DNA from: Allorhodopirellula heiligendammensis
GTDB lineage: Bacteria > Planctomycetota > Planctomycetia > Pirellulales > Pirellulaceae
Direction of reading: 5' to 3'
NCBI RefSeq assembly: GCF_007860105.1
Contig: NZ_SJPU01000001.1
Span: 1,470,118 to 1,534,117, forward strand
DNA: 64,000 nt
This document shows, one piece after another, positions 52,821 through 61,340 of this stretch. The notes below the pieces were generated by a model. It worked only from the letters and a program-made list of their open reading frames with translations. It made no database searches and was not told where the DNA came from. The stretch's first letter is position 1. The number at the start of each line of letters is the position of its first letter. Both the position numbers and the translations under genes were made by a program.

Positions 52821-53801
52821 TCAGCTGACCAATTCGCTGGCTTCGCCGGACTCCAAGAACACGCCGATGCGGCGGAACTTTTCGTATCGCTGCTCCACGA
52901 GTTCATCGATCGGCAGCGCTTCCAAATGCACGAGCTGGCGAGACAGATAATCCTTCATCCGCGATGCCATTTGATGGTGATCACGGTGGGCGCCGCCGAG
53001 CGGTTCTTCCAGCACGTCATCGACGATTCCAAGTCGCTTCAAATGCTCGCTGGTGAACTTCAAGGCAGCCGCGGCTTTGGGAGCGTGCTCGTGGCTCTTC
53101 CACAAAATTCCTGCGCAGCCTTCGGGGCTGATCACGCTGTAATAAGCATGCTGCATGACGGCCACTCGGTCGCCGACGCCGATGCCCAAAGCACCGCCTG
53201 AACCACCTTCTCCGATCACAACGCAGATAATCGGCGTTCTTAGCCGACTCATCAAAAACATGCTCTCGGCGATCACTTGGGCTTGGCCGCGTTCCTCCGC
53301 TCCGATACCAGGATATGCACCGGGCGTATCGATAAAGCAGATTACGGGGAGTTTGTATTTTTCCGCGAGCTTCATCCGCAGCATCGCCTTGCGGTAGCCC
53401 TCGGGATGAGCGCATCCGAAATGGCACGCCGCGCGTTCTTTGTAGGTTCGGCCTTTCTGATGGCCGAGCACCATTACCTTGAAACGATCGAGCTTGGCGA
53501 AGCCAGACAACATGGCGCGGTCATCACCAAAATGACGATCGCCATGCAGTTCAACGAATTCATCAAACGCGAGGTTCAGGTAATCTCGTGTGTACGGTCG
53601 ATTCTTGTGCCGTGCTACCTGCACAGTCTGCCAAGGGTCGAGCGAACTGTAGGTCTCCTTCAGTTTGGCGACGCGCGCCATTCGCAGCGATCGAATCGCC
53701 GACTCGATTTCGGTCGTGCGATCGGTTGTCCGCTCGAGCGAAACAATTTTCTCTTCGAGATCCGCGATCTCGTATTCGAATTCTAAACCAGGACCCGCCA
53801 T
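52821..53801 (-). CDS. accA: Acetyl-CoA carboxylase carboxyltransferase, alpha subunit
   Basis: AccA is the acetyl-CoA-binding half of the carboxyltransferase that makes malonyl-CoA for fatty acid synthesis. The 326 residues are full length. It opens with FEYEIADLEEKIVSLE and the crotonase-like core follows with RPYTRDYLNLAFDEFVELHGDR, the GHQKGR loop, CHFGCAHPEGYRKAMRLM-like text (here AHPEGYRKAMLRMKLAEKY), FIDTPGAYPGIGAEERGQ and EGGSGGALGIGVGDRVAVM. The gene starts 3 bases after the stop of a Ser/Thr kinase gene, so they form an operon on the minus strand. Confidence 0.96.
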   Translation of the reverse strand: MAGPGLEFEYEIADLEEKIVSLERTTDRTTEIESAIRSLRMARVAKLKETYSSLDPWQTVQVARHKNRPYTRDYLNLAFDEFVELHGDRHFGDDRAMLSGFAKLDRFKVMVLGHQKGRTYKERAACHFGCAHPEGYRKAMLRMKLAEKYKLPVICFIDTPGAYPGIGAEERGQAQVIAESMFLMSRLRTPIICVVIGEGGSGGALGIGVGDRVAVMQHAYYSVISPEGCAGILWKSHEHAPKAAAALKFTSEHLKRLGIVDDVLEEPLGGAHRDHHQMASRMKDYLSRQLVHLEALPIDELVEQRYEKFRRIGVFLESGEASELVS

Positions 53802-53804
53802 TGT

Positions 53805-54806
53805 TTATTCCTGTTCCTTCCGTTTTCTGTCTGCTGCTTTTCGCTGTTTATCTTCTTCCGATTCTTTGACGACGTCGTAATTCCCATCGGGGCGTTTGAT
53901 CATGTCGTCGGCAGACTTCATTCCGCCCATGTCATCGAACACGCTCACTTCTGGTGCCTTGGGCCGCTTCAGCCAAATCTCCATGGACCGAAATTCCTTC
54001 AAGAATTCCCAGACCGAACTGGGCCGATCCTCTTGCTTCTTCGCCATCATTCGTTTGATCAACACCGCAAACTCCGGTGTCACATTGTCGTTGTAGACGA
54101 TCGGGCTGGGGATAGATCCTGTCAGATGCTTGGACAAGAGATCGTTGGGCGTTTGACCTGTGTAAGGTGGTTTGCCAGTCACCAACTCGAACAGCACGCA
54201 ACCGAATGAATAAACATCCGTTCGCTCATCGCAGAGCTTGCCGCGAATCTGTTCGGGTGCCATGTAGCTCCGAGTGCCCTGGACAGTTTTGGAGCGGTAA
54301 AACATCTTTTTGATGCCGGTAAGTTTCGGCTCTGCGATCGTAAAGTCGATCAGTTTGGTCTCACCATCGCGGGCAACGAGGTAGTTGTCCGGCTTGATAT
54401 CGCGGTGAATCCAGTTCTTGGTGTGCATGTAGTACAAACCCTCGGCGGCCTGCTCGATAATTTTTTTGAGCATGAAGGCGAGCGATTCAGGACCTTTGCG
54501 AAGGGCCTGTTTCATGTTCAATTCACTGAACAATTCCAGCACCAGAAAGGGGCGGCCTTTGTCCGTCTGCAGGTCGATCACCTTGATGATCCGCGGGCTC
54601 GCCAATGCTTTGCCGACGTTATATTCGTGCTTGAGTAAGCTGATCTCGTTTTTGTCTTTGGAGCTGCTTTCGCGCAGTACCTTCAGCGCGTAGCGTTGGT
54701 TGTCCGAGCTGGTTTCGTCAATCGCTTCCCAGACCTCCGCCGTGGAACCGATCCGGATCAATCGGGCGAGTCGATAAGGACCAAGGAAATCGCGGGATTT
54801 TGACAT
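53805..54806 (-). CDS. Serine/threonine protein kinase with DFT in place of DFG
   Basis: About 333 residues from the ATG at 54806, which removes a low-quality N-terminal extension (residues rich in Pro/Arg) and starts at MSKSRDFLGPYRLARL. The kinase fold has the glycine-poor loop RIGSTAEVWEAID, Lys42 in YALKVL, Glu in the C-helix, HRDIKPDN (134-141), then the magnesium motif as IDFTIAE (Asp154-Phe-Thr) and GTRSYMAPEQIRG. SFGCVLFELVTGKPPYTG closes the core and a charged C-terminal tail follows. No transmembrane helix follows, so it is cytosolic. The Asp is intact, so activity is possible. It is upstream of accA in the same operon and might be linked to its control. Confidence 0.85.
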   Translation of the reverse strand: MSKSRDFLGPYRLARLIRIGSTAEVWEAIDETSSDNQRYALKVLRESSSKDKNEISLLKHEYNVGKALASPRIIKVIDLQTDKGRPFLVLELFSELNMKQALRKGPESLAFMLKKIIEQAAEGLYYMHTKNWIHRDIKPDNYLVARDGETKLIDFTIAEPKLTGIKKMFYRSKTVQGTRSYMAPEQIRGKLCDERTDVYSFGCVLFELVTGKPPYTGQTPNDLLSKHLTGSIPSPIVYNDNVTPEFAVLIKRMMAKKQEDRPSSVWEFLKEFRSMEIWLKRPKAPEVSVFDDMGGMKSADDMIKRPDGNYDVVKESEEDKQRKAADRKRKEQE

Positions 54807-55229
54807 CAGGCTGGCGACAAGAAGACGAGGACAGAAAACACCGGTCAGGTGGATTGTAACGGCGACATGATACCCCAGACCACCCTTACACCGAAAGGGA
54901 AGTGTCCGTGGGGCGAAGTGTCCGTGGGGCCAGGCGGGTGGGTTCCGATGGGGCGTCTGCCACTTCTCGCGTTTCTTCGCAGCGCAGACTGGGAGCACCT
55001 GCTCGGCCATCATGGGGCTGCGAAGGGGTTTCATGGCAATTCATGACGGCGGATACTGCCAGCCCTGCAAAAACCGGGGTCACCCGAAACGTCCCCGGAA
55101 ATCTCGCTGAAGGCTCGATCTCCGACCCTGCCCGTTTCGGACCCTGCCCGTTTCGTCGGGCGGGTCAAAAATCAAAACCGCCCTATTCAAAACCGCCCTG
55201 CCCTACCCCACAGGCTCCCACTCTCTGCC
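54807..55229. other. Divergent region between the kinase and sirtuin genes, with short duplications
   Basis: 423 bases. It includes GAAGTGTCCGTGGGG twice in tandem near 54899-54930, GACCCTGCCCGTTTCG twice in tandem near 55130-55160 (followed by a GGGCGGG run), and AAAACCGCCCT twice just before the 55191 copy of the CCGCCCTGCCC motif. A minus-strand open frame continuing the kinase upstream of 54806 reads as repeats and is rejected. No new gene seen. Confidence 0.5.
55191..55212 (-). repeat. Intergenic CCGCCCTGCCCTACCCC motif, copy 4
   Basis: AACCGCCCTGCCCTACCCCA, 18 bases upstream of the sirtuin start, in the opposite orientation to the copies at 16158, 47151 and 49919. Confidence 0.6.
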
Positions 55230-55979
55230 ATGAACATTCTTGTGCTCACCGGTGCCGGCATCTCGGCCGAGTCCGGCATCCCCACCTTTCGCGACGCCGA
55301 TGGATTGTGGGAGGGACACGCGGTCGAAGAGGTCGCGACACCGCAAGGGTTTGCCCGCAATCCCAAGCTGGTCCACGAGTTCTACAACACCCGCCGGCGG
55401 TGTTTGCTCTCGCCGGAGATTCAGCCCAATGCGGCTCACCGCGCGTTGGCAGATTGGGAGCGTGAGCACAGCGCACGGTCGGCGGGCGATTTTCTGCTCG
55501 TTACACAAAACATCGACGATTTGCACGTGCGGGCGGGCAGCCAGAACGTGTTGCCGATGCACGGGGAGCTGCTCAAAGTGCAGTGTCTCGAATCAGGGCA
55601 AGTGTTCGATTGGCGGGAGGACCTCAGCCTCGAGACTCCTCATCCCGAATTTCCCGATGAAGAATCACGACGGGGTTGGCTGCGCCCACAAGTGGTGTGG
55701 TTTGGTGAAGTTCCGCTGGGGCTGGGCGTGATCGAGCGAGCCGCCGCGCAGGCCGATTTGTTTGTGGCGATTGGCACTTCCGGACTGGTCTATCCCGCCG
55801 CGGGAATAGTGCAGTCGACGAAGCCCACATGCCACAAAGTCGAAATCAATCTCGGTAATACACCCGCATCGCCCGCTTTTGATGAGCATCGCCGCGGCCA
55901 AGCGAGCGTTGAGGTGCCTAGGTTGATTCGTGAATTGCAGGCATCCGGCTCGGTTCCCCACCGACGCGATGACGCCTGA
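55230..55979 (+). CDS. cobB: Sirtuin-type NAD-dependent protein deacylase lacking zinc cysteines
   Basis: A 249-residue Sir2-family protein. NAD-binding GAGISAESGIPTFRDADGLW is at residues 8-27, TQNIDDLHVRAG at 92-103, the catalytic His111 in MHGEL, then FGEVPLG and the late GTSGLVYPAAG. Residues Tyr52 and Arg55 (EFYNTRR) form the Y-x-x-R pair that class III sirtuins use to accept succinyl and malonyl lysine. The zinc site of CobB is degraded: Cys119 remains but the other three usual cysteines of the ESGQVFDW...LRPQVVWFGE segment are missing. It thus looks like a zinc-free desuccinylase-type enzyme that restores lysine on metabolic enzymes. A strong hairpin follows. Confidence 0.88.
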   Translation: MNILVLTGAGISAESGIPTFRDADGLWEGHAVEEVATPQGFARNPKLVHEFYNTRRRCLLSPEIQPNAAHRALADWEREHSARSAGDFLLVTQNIDDLHVRAGSQNVLPMHGELLKVQCLESGQVFDWREDLSLETPHPEFPDEESRRGWLRPQVVWFGEVPLGLGVIERAAAQADLFVAIGTSGLVYPAAGIVQSTKPTCHKVEINLGNTPASPAFDEHRRGQASVEVPRLIRELQASGSVPHRRDDA

Positions 55980-56325
55980 ATTTCATAACACCACGAGTTC
56001 CGACAGGGACTCGTGGTTGCCAGCCCAGCTGACAATCCACCCCTTGCCCCCGTGATAGGCAGCATCGCAAGGGGAGGCGTCAGGTTTGGCGTCGCTGTAG
56101 TCTTTATCGGGAGTCAAGACACTCCAGGAGTCAAGGCACTCGCTGTCCGGTCGTAACGATTGATCCAAATTTCGACACCTCACCCCGCTAGCGAGCCGTT
56201 TTTCAGCAGTATTGACCGATGCGGGTAGCCTAGCAGCGACGAAGGAGGGGGAAGCCAGAGGTGTGAGGAGGAATCGCCTCGCAGTGCATCTCCCTTCGAA
56301 AATCCCTCGTATTGGACCTACAAGC
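55980..56325. other. Intergenic region after the sirtuin gene
   Basis: 346 bases. It begins with a hairpin (55990-56017), then a GGAGTCAAGACACTCC/GGAGTCAAGGCACTCG direct repeat near 56110-56142. A plus-strand open frame that extends the next gene upstream from 56326 has no signal-like or conserved look and is not used. Confidence 0.45.
55990..56017 (+). terminator. Hairpin after the sirtuin gene
   Basis: ACCACGAGT-tccgacaggg-ACTCGTGGT, perfect 9-bp stem with a 10-base loop, 10 bases after the stop codon. The 3' side runs on as TGCC, so there is no U-tract; it is more a stable 3' end than a strict intrinsic terminator. Confidence 0.45.
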
Positions 56326-57369
56326 ATGACGCTGAATCGTTCTCTCGTAATCACCTCCCTCTTCATCCTGTGTGGACTGTCGGCGACGATGTCTTCGGGG
56401 CAAACCTTCGCTACGCGATATGCCAGCCACCAGGAATTAAGCGATCCATGGTCGCTCAAGCCCTGGTCGATCGATTCGTCCAGCCTGTTTCTGTTCCGCT
56501 CCGATCCAGGTTCCAGTCAGTTGGTGAGCAGCATCGTTGGGGATCCCAGTAATTCCGTGAACGCTGAGGACTTGTCCTATGGATTCGCGTACGGCTACCA
56601 GTTGCAACTCGAACGCCAGCTCACGCACCGCACACGGTTTGAGTCTCGCTACTTTGGGACCGATGACTGGGACGACCGAACCTCGCAGGCGACGACTCCC
56701 AATCAGTTCTTTTCGCCGCAGCTCGTGCAGGTGGGTTCGTCGGCGATTCCCCGGACAGCGGGAACGTCGATCCAATCGCGTTTGGCATCGAAGCTGTACA
56801 GTTTCGAATTGAACATGAATCATCAAGTTACCCAAAATATCGAAGCCATTGCCGGATTTCGATATGTGCGACTGAAGGACAATCTGAGCTTAAACATCCC
56901 CGACGCTAGCATTCCAATTGTCGGGCCAGTTCCCACCGTTGCGCAAACTGAAGCCAGTAATGACTTGTTTGGCGGACAAATCGGAGCTCGTGCACGCCTG
57001 TGGGGGACTTCGCGACTCTCGTTGACCACGGATTTCAAAGGCGGAATCTATGGTAACGGGGCCCACCAGCGATCGAGTATTGCGACGCAACTCCCATTGG
57101 TGGGAAACCTCGCATCGACCGCAAATGACTTTGACGACACCGTCGCGTTCGTCGGCGAATGGACGTTGCAGACTAACTACAAACTCACGGATCGATGGTC
57201 CGTGGACCTCGGATATCAATTGTTGTGGATCGATGGGGTTGCGGTTGGAACCGACCAGCTCGCCGCCAGCGACTACAAGATTGGGAACATTGGCCCCGGC
57301 AACGGCATCGACTCAAAAGACCATGTGTTCTACCAAGGCATCCTGCTCGGTATTGACTACACTTGGTGA
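56326..57369 (+). CDS. BBP7-like outer-membrane beta-barrel protein
   Basis: About 347 residues from the ATG at 56326, giving a clear signal (LNRSLVITSLFILCGLSATMSSGQ). The remaining sequence is alternating hydrophobic/polar beta strands with an aromatic-rich character: GFAYGYQLQLERQLTHRTRF, IEAIAGFRYVRLKDNLSL, WTLQTNYKLTDRWSVDLGYQ, and the last strand ILLGIDYTW with a terminal aromatic, as in outer-membrane barrels. The family (BBP7) is planctomycete-specific. Porin or adhesin function is inferred only. It stands alone. Confidence 0.72.
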   Translation: MTLNRSLVITSLFILCGLSATMSSGQTFATRYASHQELSDPWSLKPWSIDSSSLFLFRSDPGSSQLVSSIVGDPSNSVNAEDLSYGFAYGYQLQLERQLTHRTRFESRYFGTDDWDDRTSQATTPNQFFSPQLVQVGSSAIPRTAGTSIQSRLASKLYSFELNMNHQVTQNIEAIAGFRYVRLKDNLSLNIPDASIPIVGPVPTVAQTEASNDLFGGQIGARARLWGTSRLSLTTDFKGGIYGNGAHQRSSIATQLPLVGNLASTANDFDDTVAFVGEWTLQTNYKLTDRWSVDLGYQLLWIDGVAVGTDQLAASDYKIGNIGPGNGIDSKDHVFYQGILLGIDYTW

Positions 57370-57576
57370 GCGTCCAGCGACGGTCCTGCGTCGAGCGATG
57401 TGAACTTACGAGCCATCCAGCGGGTGTCCTGACCCGCGGTGGCTCCGTTCAAACACGACCTGCTAGCGATACGCGGCTGTCGCTCGGTGTCAACCAAAAA
57501 CCGGAACGCATCGCACTGGGGCGTGTAGAATAACGGTCGTCTCGTTCACGCGTTATCTCTCGCCTGAGGTGGTTCC

Positions 57577-59721
57577 ATGACCGTTCTGCATCGATGTTTC
57601 CAGCACAAGATCCCTTGTTCAAGGCACCTCGGGTGCATGGGAATTCTGATGTTTTGGTTGGCGACTGGGCTCTCGGCGACTGGGCTCTCGGCTGCCGAGC
57701 CAGCGACTGGCGACGATGCTGCGGATGCCGTTCAGCCATCGGCTCAAGCGGCGGTCGTCGATACTGGCGAAATCACTCATGTGACTTTGTTTCGCGACTC
57801 GGCTCTGGTGACCCGCTCCATTTCTTTAGGCACCGATCAGCCGCTGCTGCCTGGTACGCACGAAGTGCTCGTGACTAAGCTTCCTGAACAATTGGTGGCT
57901 TCAAGTGTGTATGCCGAGGGGAATGAAAGGGTCTCAATTCGTGCCGTCCGGGTGCTGCAAGAGCCGATTGGCGAGTCGTCACGAGCGGACGTCCAAGAGC
58001 TGGACGAAAAATTCGCTGAACTGAAACTGAATCAAGAGCAACTCACAACCGCTCGCGAAGTCGCTCAGAGCAATCTCGCCACGCTTGATCGCATGATTGC
58101 CTTCACCCAGCACGCTGCCGAGAGCGACCTCAATCATGGTGTGCTCAATGCAGAAGCTTTGACGCATTTGTTGGACTATTCGATGAAACAGCGTGCCGGC
58201 CTCAATGAGAAGCTGCTCGACATCCAGAACGAGATCGAAGATCTCCATGAACTTCAAGCCTTGTTCAGTCGCGAACGGTCACGCCTGACCGACAGTCATG
58301 CTCACACTCGCTTCGAGACGCGTGTCTTCATTGATGTGCGTGATCCCGCCGCAGGCGGCGTGACAGGAGATGAAGCCGACAGCGAAGCATCCCCCAAAGC
58401 GTCTGTCGCCACCGGCAATACGATCCGACTGAGCTATTCCGTCGGCGGTTGTGGCTGGTCACCCCAATACGCGGTCAACGGTTCGGTCGATTCCGATCAG
58501 TTTACCTTGCGTTATGGGGCGATCATTAGCCAACTCAGTGGAGAGTCTTGGGACCAAGTTCGCTTGACGTTGTCAACCAGCTCACCGCAGGTCTCTGCGG
58601 CAGGCCCCAGCCTCGCTCCGCTACGGGTGCAAACGACTTACGCTGGCGAATCGCCCGAAGGTTCGCTCGATGATCTTTTCGGGAGCAACGAATCCTCCAA
58701 GCCGCAGCCCAGTTTCGACAACATGCAAATAGAACCCAACGCTGGGGTGCAGCGGGCTATGCCGAATCAAATGGCCACCAGTGGCTCCGCCTACAGCGGT
58801 GGTGAATCACCATTGCAAAGCAAAATGCTATCGCTCCGTAGCCGCCAGCGCACCGTCGAGCAGTCCAGCGGAAAAGGCATGAAGTCTCACGAGGCCGCAG
58901 CACGCGACATGCAACTCAATCGCATCGCCGATGAAATGCAGGGACTTGAGTTCATGGCTTCGGCTCGGAAGGCACGCGGCCTGGCTTCGGATGCAGTCGA
59001 CGAAGTCGCCAGTCAAACCTATGTGATTGAGGGTCGCGTTAGCTTGGATTCGCGCCGCGAACAGCAACTCGTCGAAATTGTCGAAAAAGATCTGTCCGGG
59101 GAGCTCTATCACGTGGCGATTCCCCTGCTGAGTAGTTTCGCTTACCGTGAGGCCGAACTCGTCAACGAACTGCCCTTCGGTTTACTCAGTGGGCCGGCCT
59201 CGATCTATCTCGATGATCGCTTTGTCGGCATGATGAACATGCCCACAACCGCCAGTAAACAGAAGCTGCTGATTGGATTCGGAGCCGACGGGCAAGTCCG
59301 TACCCGACGCGAACTCATCGAAAAGAGTGATGCGATCCAAGGCGGCAATCGAAAACTCGGTTTCGAGTACCGTCTGGTGCTCACGAACTTTAAAGAACGA
59401 GATGTCACGGTGCGTCTGCTCGACCGGATCCCGCTGAGCAGCCAAGCCGAGCAGATTCGCGTCACCCTCGGCGACGTCTCTCCAGCCCAAAGTGATGACA
59501 AGCTCTTCGAACGAGCCCAAAAACCATTCGGTTTATTACGTTGGGATCTAACACTCGGCAAATCAACGTACGGTGGCGACGCAACCGATGTGAAATATAG
59601 CTACAGCGTCGAGTTTGATCGCAGCCAGGCTCTCTCGGTCGAACCAACCAGCGAGCAAGACATCACCGAATTCGACATGGGCGGTGGGATGGGTGGCGGC
59701 ATGGGCGGAATCGGCCGCTAG
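57577..59721 (+). CDS. DUF4139-domain (mucoidy-inhibitor-like) exported protein
   Basis: A 714-residue protein. The signal is not typical but hydrophobic (MGILMFWLATGLSATGLSAA around residues 21-40). The N-terminal beta part (THVTLFRDSALVTRSISL) leads into a coiled-coil (DVQELDEKFAELKLNQEQLT, RAGLNEKLLDIQNEIEDLHE). The DUF4139 beta part then begins at TIRLSYSVGGCGWSPQYAV and ends SYSVEFDRSQAL. A short Gly/Met tail (DMGGGMGGGMGGIGR) closes it. This is the arrangement of MuiA/YjgA-like DUF4139 proteins; their role at the cell envelope is not established. It has no operon neighbour. Confidence 0.82.
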   Translation: MTVLHRCFQHKIPCSRHLGCMGILMFWLATGLSATGLSAAEPATGDDAADAVQPSAQAAVVDTGEITHVTLFRDSALVTRSISLGTDQPLLPGTHEVLVTKLPEQLVASSVYAEGNERVSIRAVRVLQEPIGESSRADVQELDEKFAELKLNQEQLTTAREVAQSNLATLDRMIAFTQHAAESDLNHGVLNAEALTHLLDYSMKQRAGLNEKLLDIQNEIEDLHELQALFSRERSRLTDSHAHTRFETRVFIDVRDPAAGGVTGDEADSEASPKASVATGNTIRLSYSVGGCGWSPQYAVNGSVDSDQFTLRYGAIISQLSGESWDQVRLTLSTSSPQVSAAGPSLAPLRVQTTYAGESPEGSLDDLFGSNESSKPQPSFDNMQIEPNAGVQRAMPNQMATSGSAYSGGESPLQSKMLSLRSRQRTVEQSSGKGMKSHEAAARDMQLNRIADEMQGLEFMASARKARGLASDAVDEVASQTYVIEGRVSLDSRREQQLVEIVEKDLSGELYHVAIPLLSSFAYREAELVNELPFGLLSGPASIYLDDRFVGMMNMPTTASKQKLLIGFGADGQVRTRRELIEKSDAIQGGNRKLGFEYRLVLTNFKERDVTVRLLDRIPLSSQAEQIRVTLGDVSPAQSDDKLFERAQKPFGLLRWDLTLGKSTYGGDATDVKYSYSVEFDRSQALSVEPTSEQDITEFDMGGGMGGGMGGIGR

Positions 59722-60043
59722 CGAACCGCCCTGCCCTGCCCCGCAATGCTGTGAGGGGCCAACCGCGTCTCGATCTTCTGGTAAGGGGCTCGCGGCATTT
59801 CGCTGACCAATTTCAATGCCGGGTGGCTTGCGATGTCGAGAGGTTTGAAGAGATGGATACCAGACGGCTAGCGCCGCTCCGCCCAGGCTGCAAGCGGTGT
59901 CTTCCGCCCGGTTCCGCCCGGTGGTCGATTTAGCGACATGGTGCGTCGGCGGGCAAGCGCCGCGGCTCGCTATCGGTGGGCGCTCGGCACGCCCTCGCGT
60001 GAATGATGCCGATGGAATCGACCGTCCGCGAAGACCATTTCGA
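59722..60043. other. Intergenic region with a CCGCCCTGCCC motif and a duplicated CCGCCCGGTT
   Basis: 322 bases between two converging genes. It has the motif at 59724-59744 and TTCCGCCCGGTTCCGCCCGG near 59908. Otherwise featureless, no coding frame seen. Confidence 0.45.
59724..59744 (-). repeat. Intergenic CCGCCCTGCCCTGCCCC motif, copy 5
   Basis: AACCGCCCTGCCCTGCCCCG, starting 3 bases after the DUF4139 stop, same orientation as the copies at 55191 and 61293. Confidence 0.6.
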
Positions 60044-61024
60044 TTACTTAAGCTCGTTATCGAGTTCTGCTGCCTGCTCGATTGCTTCCTCGATAGGTAG
60101 ACCCGGACTAACTCCAGGGCGCGTATGGCCGATGTCGCTCAGCCACGCGTCTCGTATCAATTGTTGGCGTTTGCGAACGATCCCGAGTTGCTTGGGATCG
60201 AGCTGGGTAGGGGTGATACCCCAGGCCCGCGTGATCGCTTGGCCAATCACGCGGTGGCCTTCAGCATCGACGTGGACGCCATCGCCCGACATCACGAAGT
60301 TCGGGTCGCTCACCCGTTTGGACTGCATGTATGCAGTCACCGGGGTATACAGATCAATGACCATTTCGGCCCGATCGGATTGCTGCACGATCCACTCCGC
60401 ATAGGCCTTCATCACATCGTCATAGTTTTCATAGACCTGCATCCACGAATACTCCGGCGCACCGTCCGGTATCAGTTTCCCTTGCTTGGCCAGTGGCAGT
60501 GGATCAAAGGGTGGCGGCGTCATCAGGACTAATTTGGCGTCTGTGTTATGGACTGCCTCGATCAACTTGTTGATACCCGTCCGATAGGCTGCAAAACGAT
60601 CCTCGGCGAGCGGATAGTAGATGCCATCGTTCATGCCATAGCAGGCGACGACGACATCGGGTTGCAACCTGGTTAGGGTGCGAGCGAGACGCTCATGCAC
60701 GTCAGGCCGCGGAAACGGGTGTGCGGGCTCGGACAAACCGCTGCAGGTTTCGCTTGAAAGCCCGAGGTTAATGATCTCAGGACGTGGCTCGATGCCGCTG
60801 GCGATGATCTGGCCTTCAACGACGCTGACGAATCCGCCCGCGAAGGTGTTCGAGTCACCGAGAAATACGATCCGTTTGGCTTGCAGGGGAAACGCGGGCT
60901 CAGCTGCTCGGGCGATCGCCCGCTCGGTACTGAAGGTGATCATGGCGATCGCAAACAAAATGGCAAAACGCCATGTGAATTGCAGGGGTCTATTTCCATT
61001 CATTGTATCGAGCGATGTGGGCAT
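60044..61024 (-). CDS. Secreted SGNH/GDSL hydrolase, second copy
   Basis: A 326-residue enzyme with a signal peptide (WRFAILFAIAMITFSTERAIA); start at 61024 or an ATG seven codons later. Block I is IVFLGDSNTFAGG with the nucleophile Ser in GDS. Block II is NLGLSSETCSG and block III is ACYGMNDGIYYPL. The catalytic Asp-x-x-His is DGVHVDAEGH. A C-terminal helical extension of about 60 residues is family-specific. The type suits carbohydrate esterases that remove acetyl groups from polysaccharides, which fits the theme of this window. A very small open frame ends 6 bases upstream. Confidence 0.85.
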   Translation of the reverse strand: MPTSLDTMNGNRPLQFTWRFAILFAIAMITFSTERAIARAAEPAFPLQAKRIVFLGDSNTFAGGFVSVVEGQIIASGIEPRPEIINLGLSSETCSGLSEPAHPFPRPDVHERLARTLTRLQPDVVVACYGMNDGIYYPLAEDRFAAYRTGINKLIEAVHNTDAKLVLMTPPPFDPLPLAKQGKLIPDGAPEYSWMQVYENYDDVMKAYAEWIVQQSDRAEMVIDLYTPVTAYMQSKRVSDPNFVMSGDGVHVDAEGHRVIGQAITRAWGITPTQLDPKQLGIVRKRQQLIRDAWLSDIGHTRPGVSPGLPIEEAIEQAAELDNELK

Positions 61025-61030
61025 CGGTTG

Positions 61031-61198
61031 CTATTGAGGCTGGAGTGCAGGGGTGGCGTTGCGGTCAAGAATGCCGTCGTTACTGGTACTGTAGAGCATC
61101 GACGAGTCAACTGGTTGCTCCTCGCCAGGAAATTGAGCACCCGCAGTTTGGTGAGGGACATCAGGTGTCCAAAGCATGGAAAGCCGTGGCTTTCTCAT
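61031..61198 (-). CDS. Possible 55-residue peptide upstream of the SGNH gene
   Basis: It starts MRKPRLSMLWTPDVPHQ and ends DGILDRNATPALQPQ; the composition is peptide-like, not shadow-like, but there is no signal, no family and no ribosome site that I can see. With its stop 6 bases before the SGNH start, it could be a leader peptide or a leftover of an older gene. Low confidence. Confidence 0.2.
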   Translation of the reverse strand: MRKPRLSMLWTPDVPHQTAGAQFPGEEQPVDSSMLYSTSNDGILDRNATPALQPQ

Positions 61199-61292
61199 GG
61201 GTAGTCGCTGGATGATTTTATTGCTGACGCCCCGTTTTTGGCTCAACCGCCGTACCCTCCCCTCGGCTCGCTGGTCGGGGTAAAAACTAGGT

Positions 61293-61314
61293 GACCGCCC
61301 TGCCCTACCCCGCG
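61293..61314 (-). repeat. Intergenic CCGCCCTGCCCTACCCC motif, copy 6
   Basis: GACCGCCCTGCCCTACCCCG, about 27 bases upstream of folD, near-identical to the 55191 copy. Confidence 0.6.
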
Positions 61315-61340
61315 TCAACCGAGAAACCGAAGGTCTGAAC

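Larger units (their letters stand above)
61025..61340. other. Divergent region between the SGNH hydrolase and folD genes
   Basis: 316 bases. It has a 55-codon open frame on the minus strand (61031-61198) ending 6 bases before the SGNH start, and the CCGCCCTGCCC motif at 61293-61314, about 27 bases upstream of folD. Confidence 0.4.
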
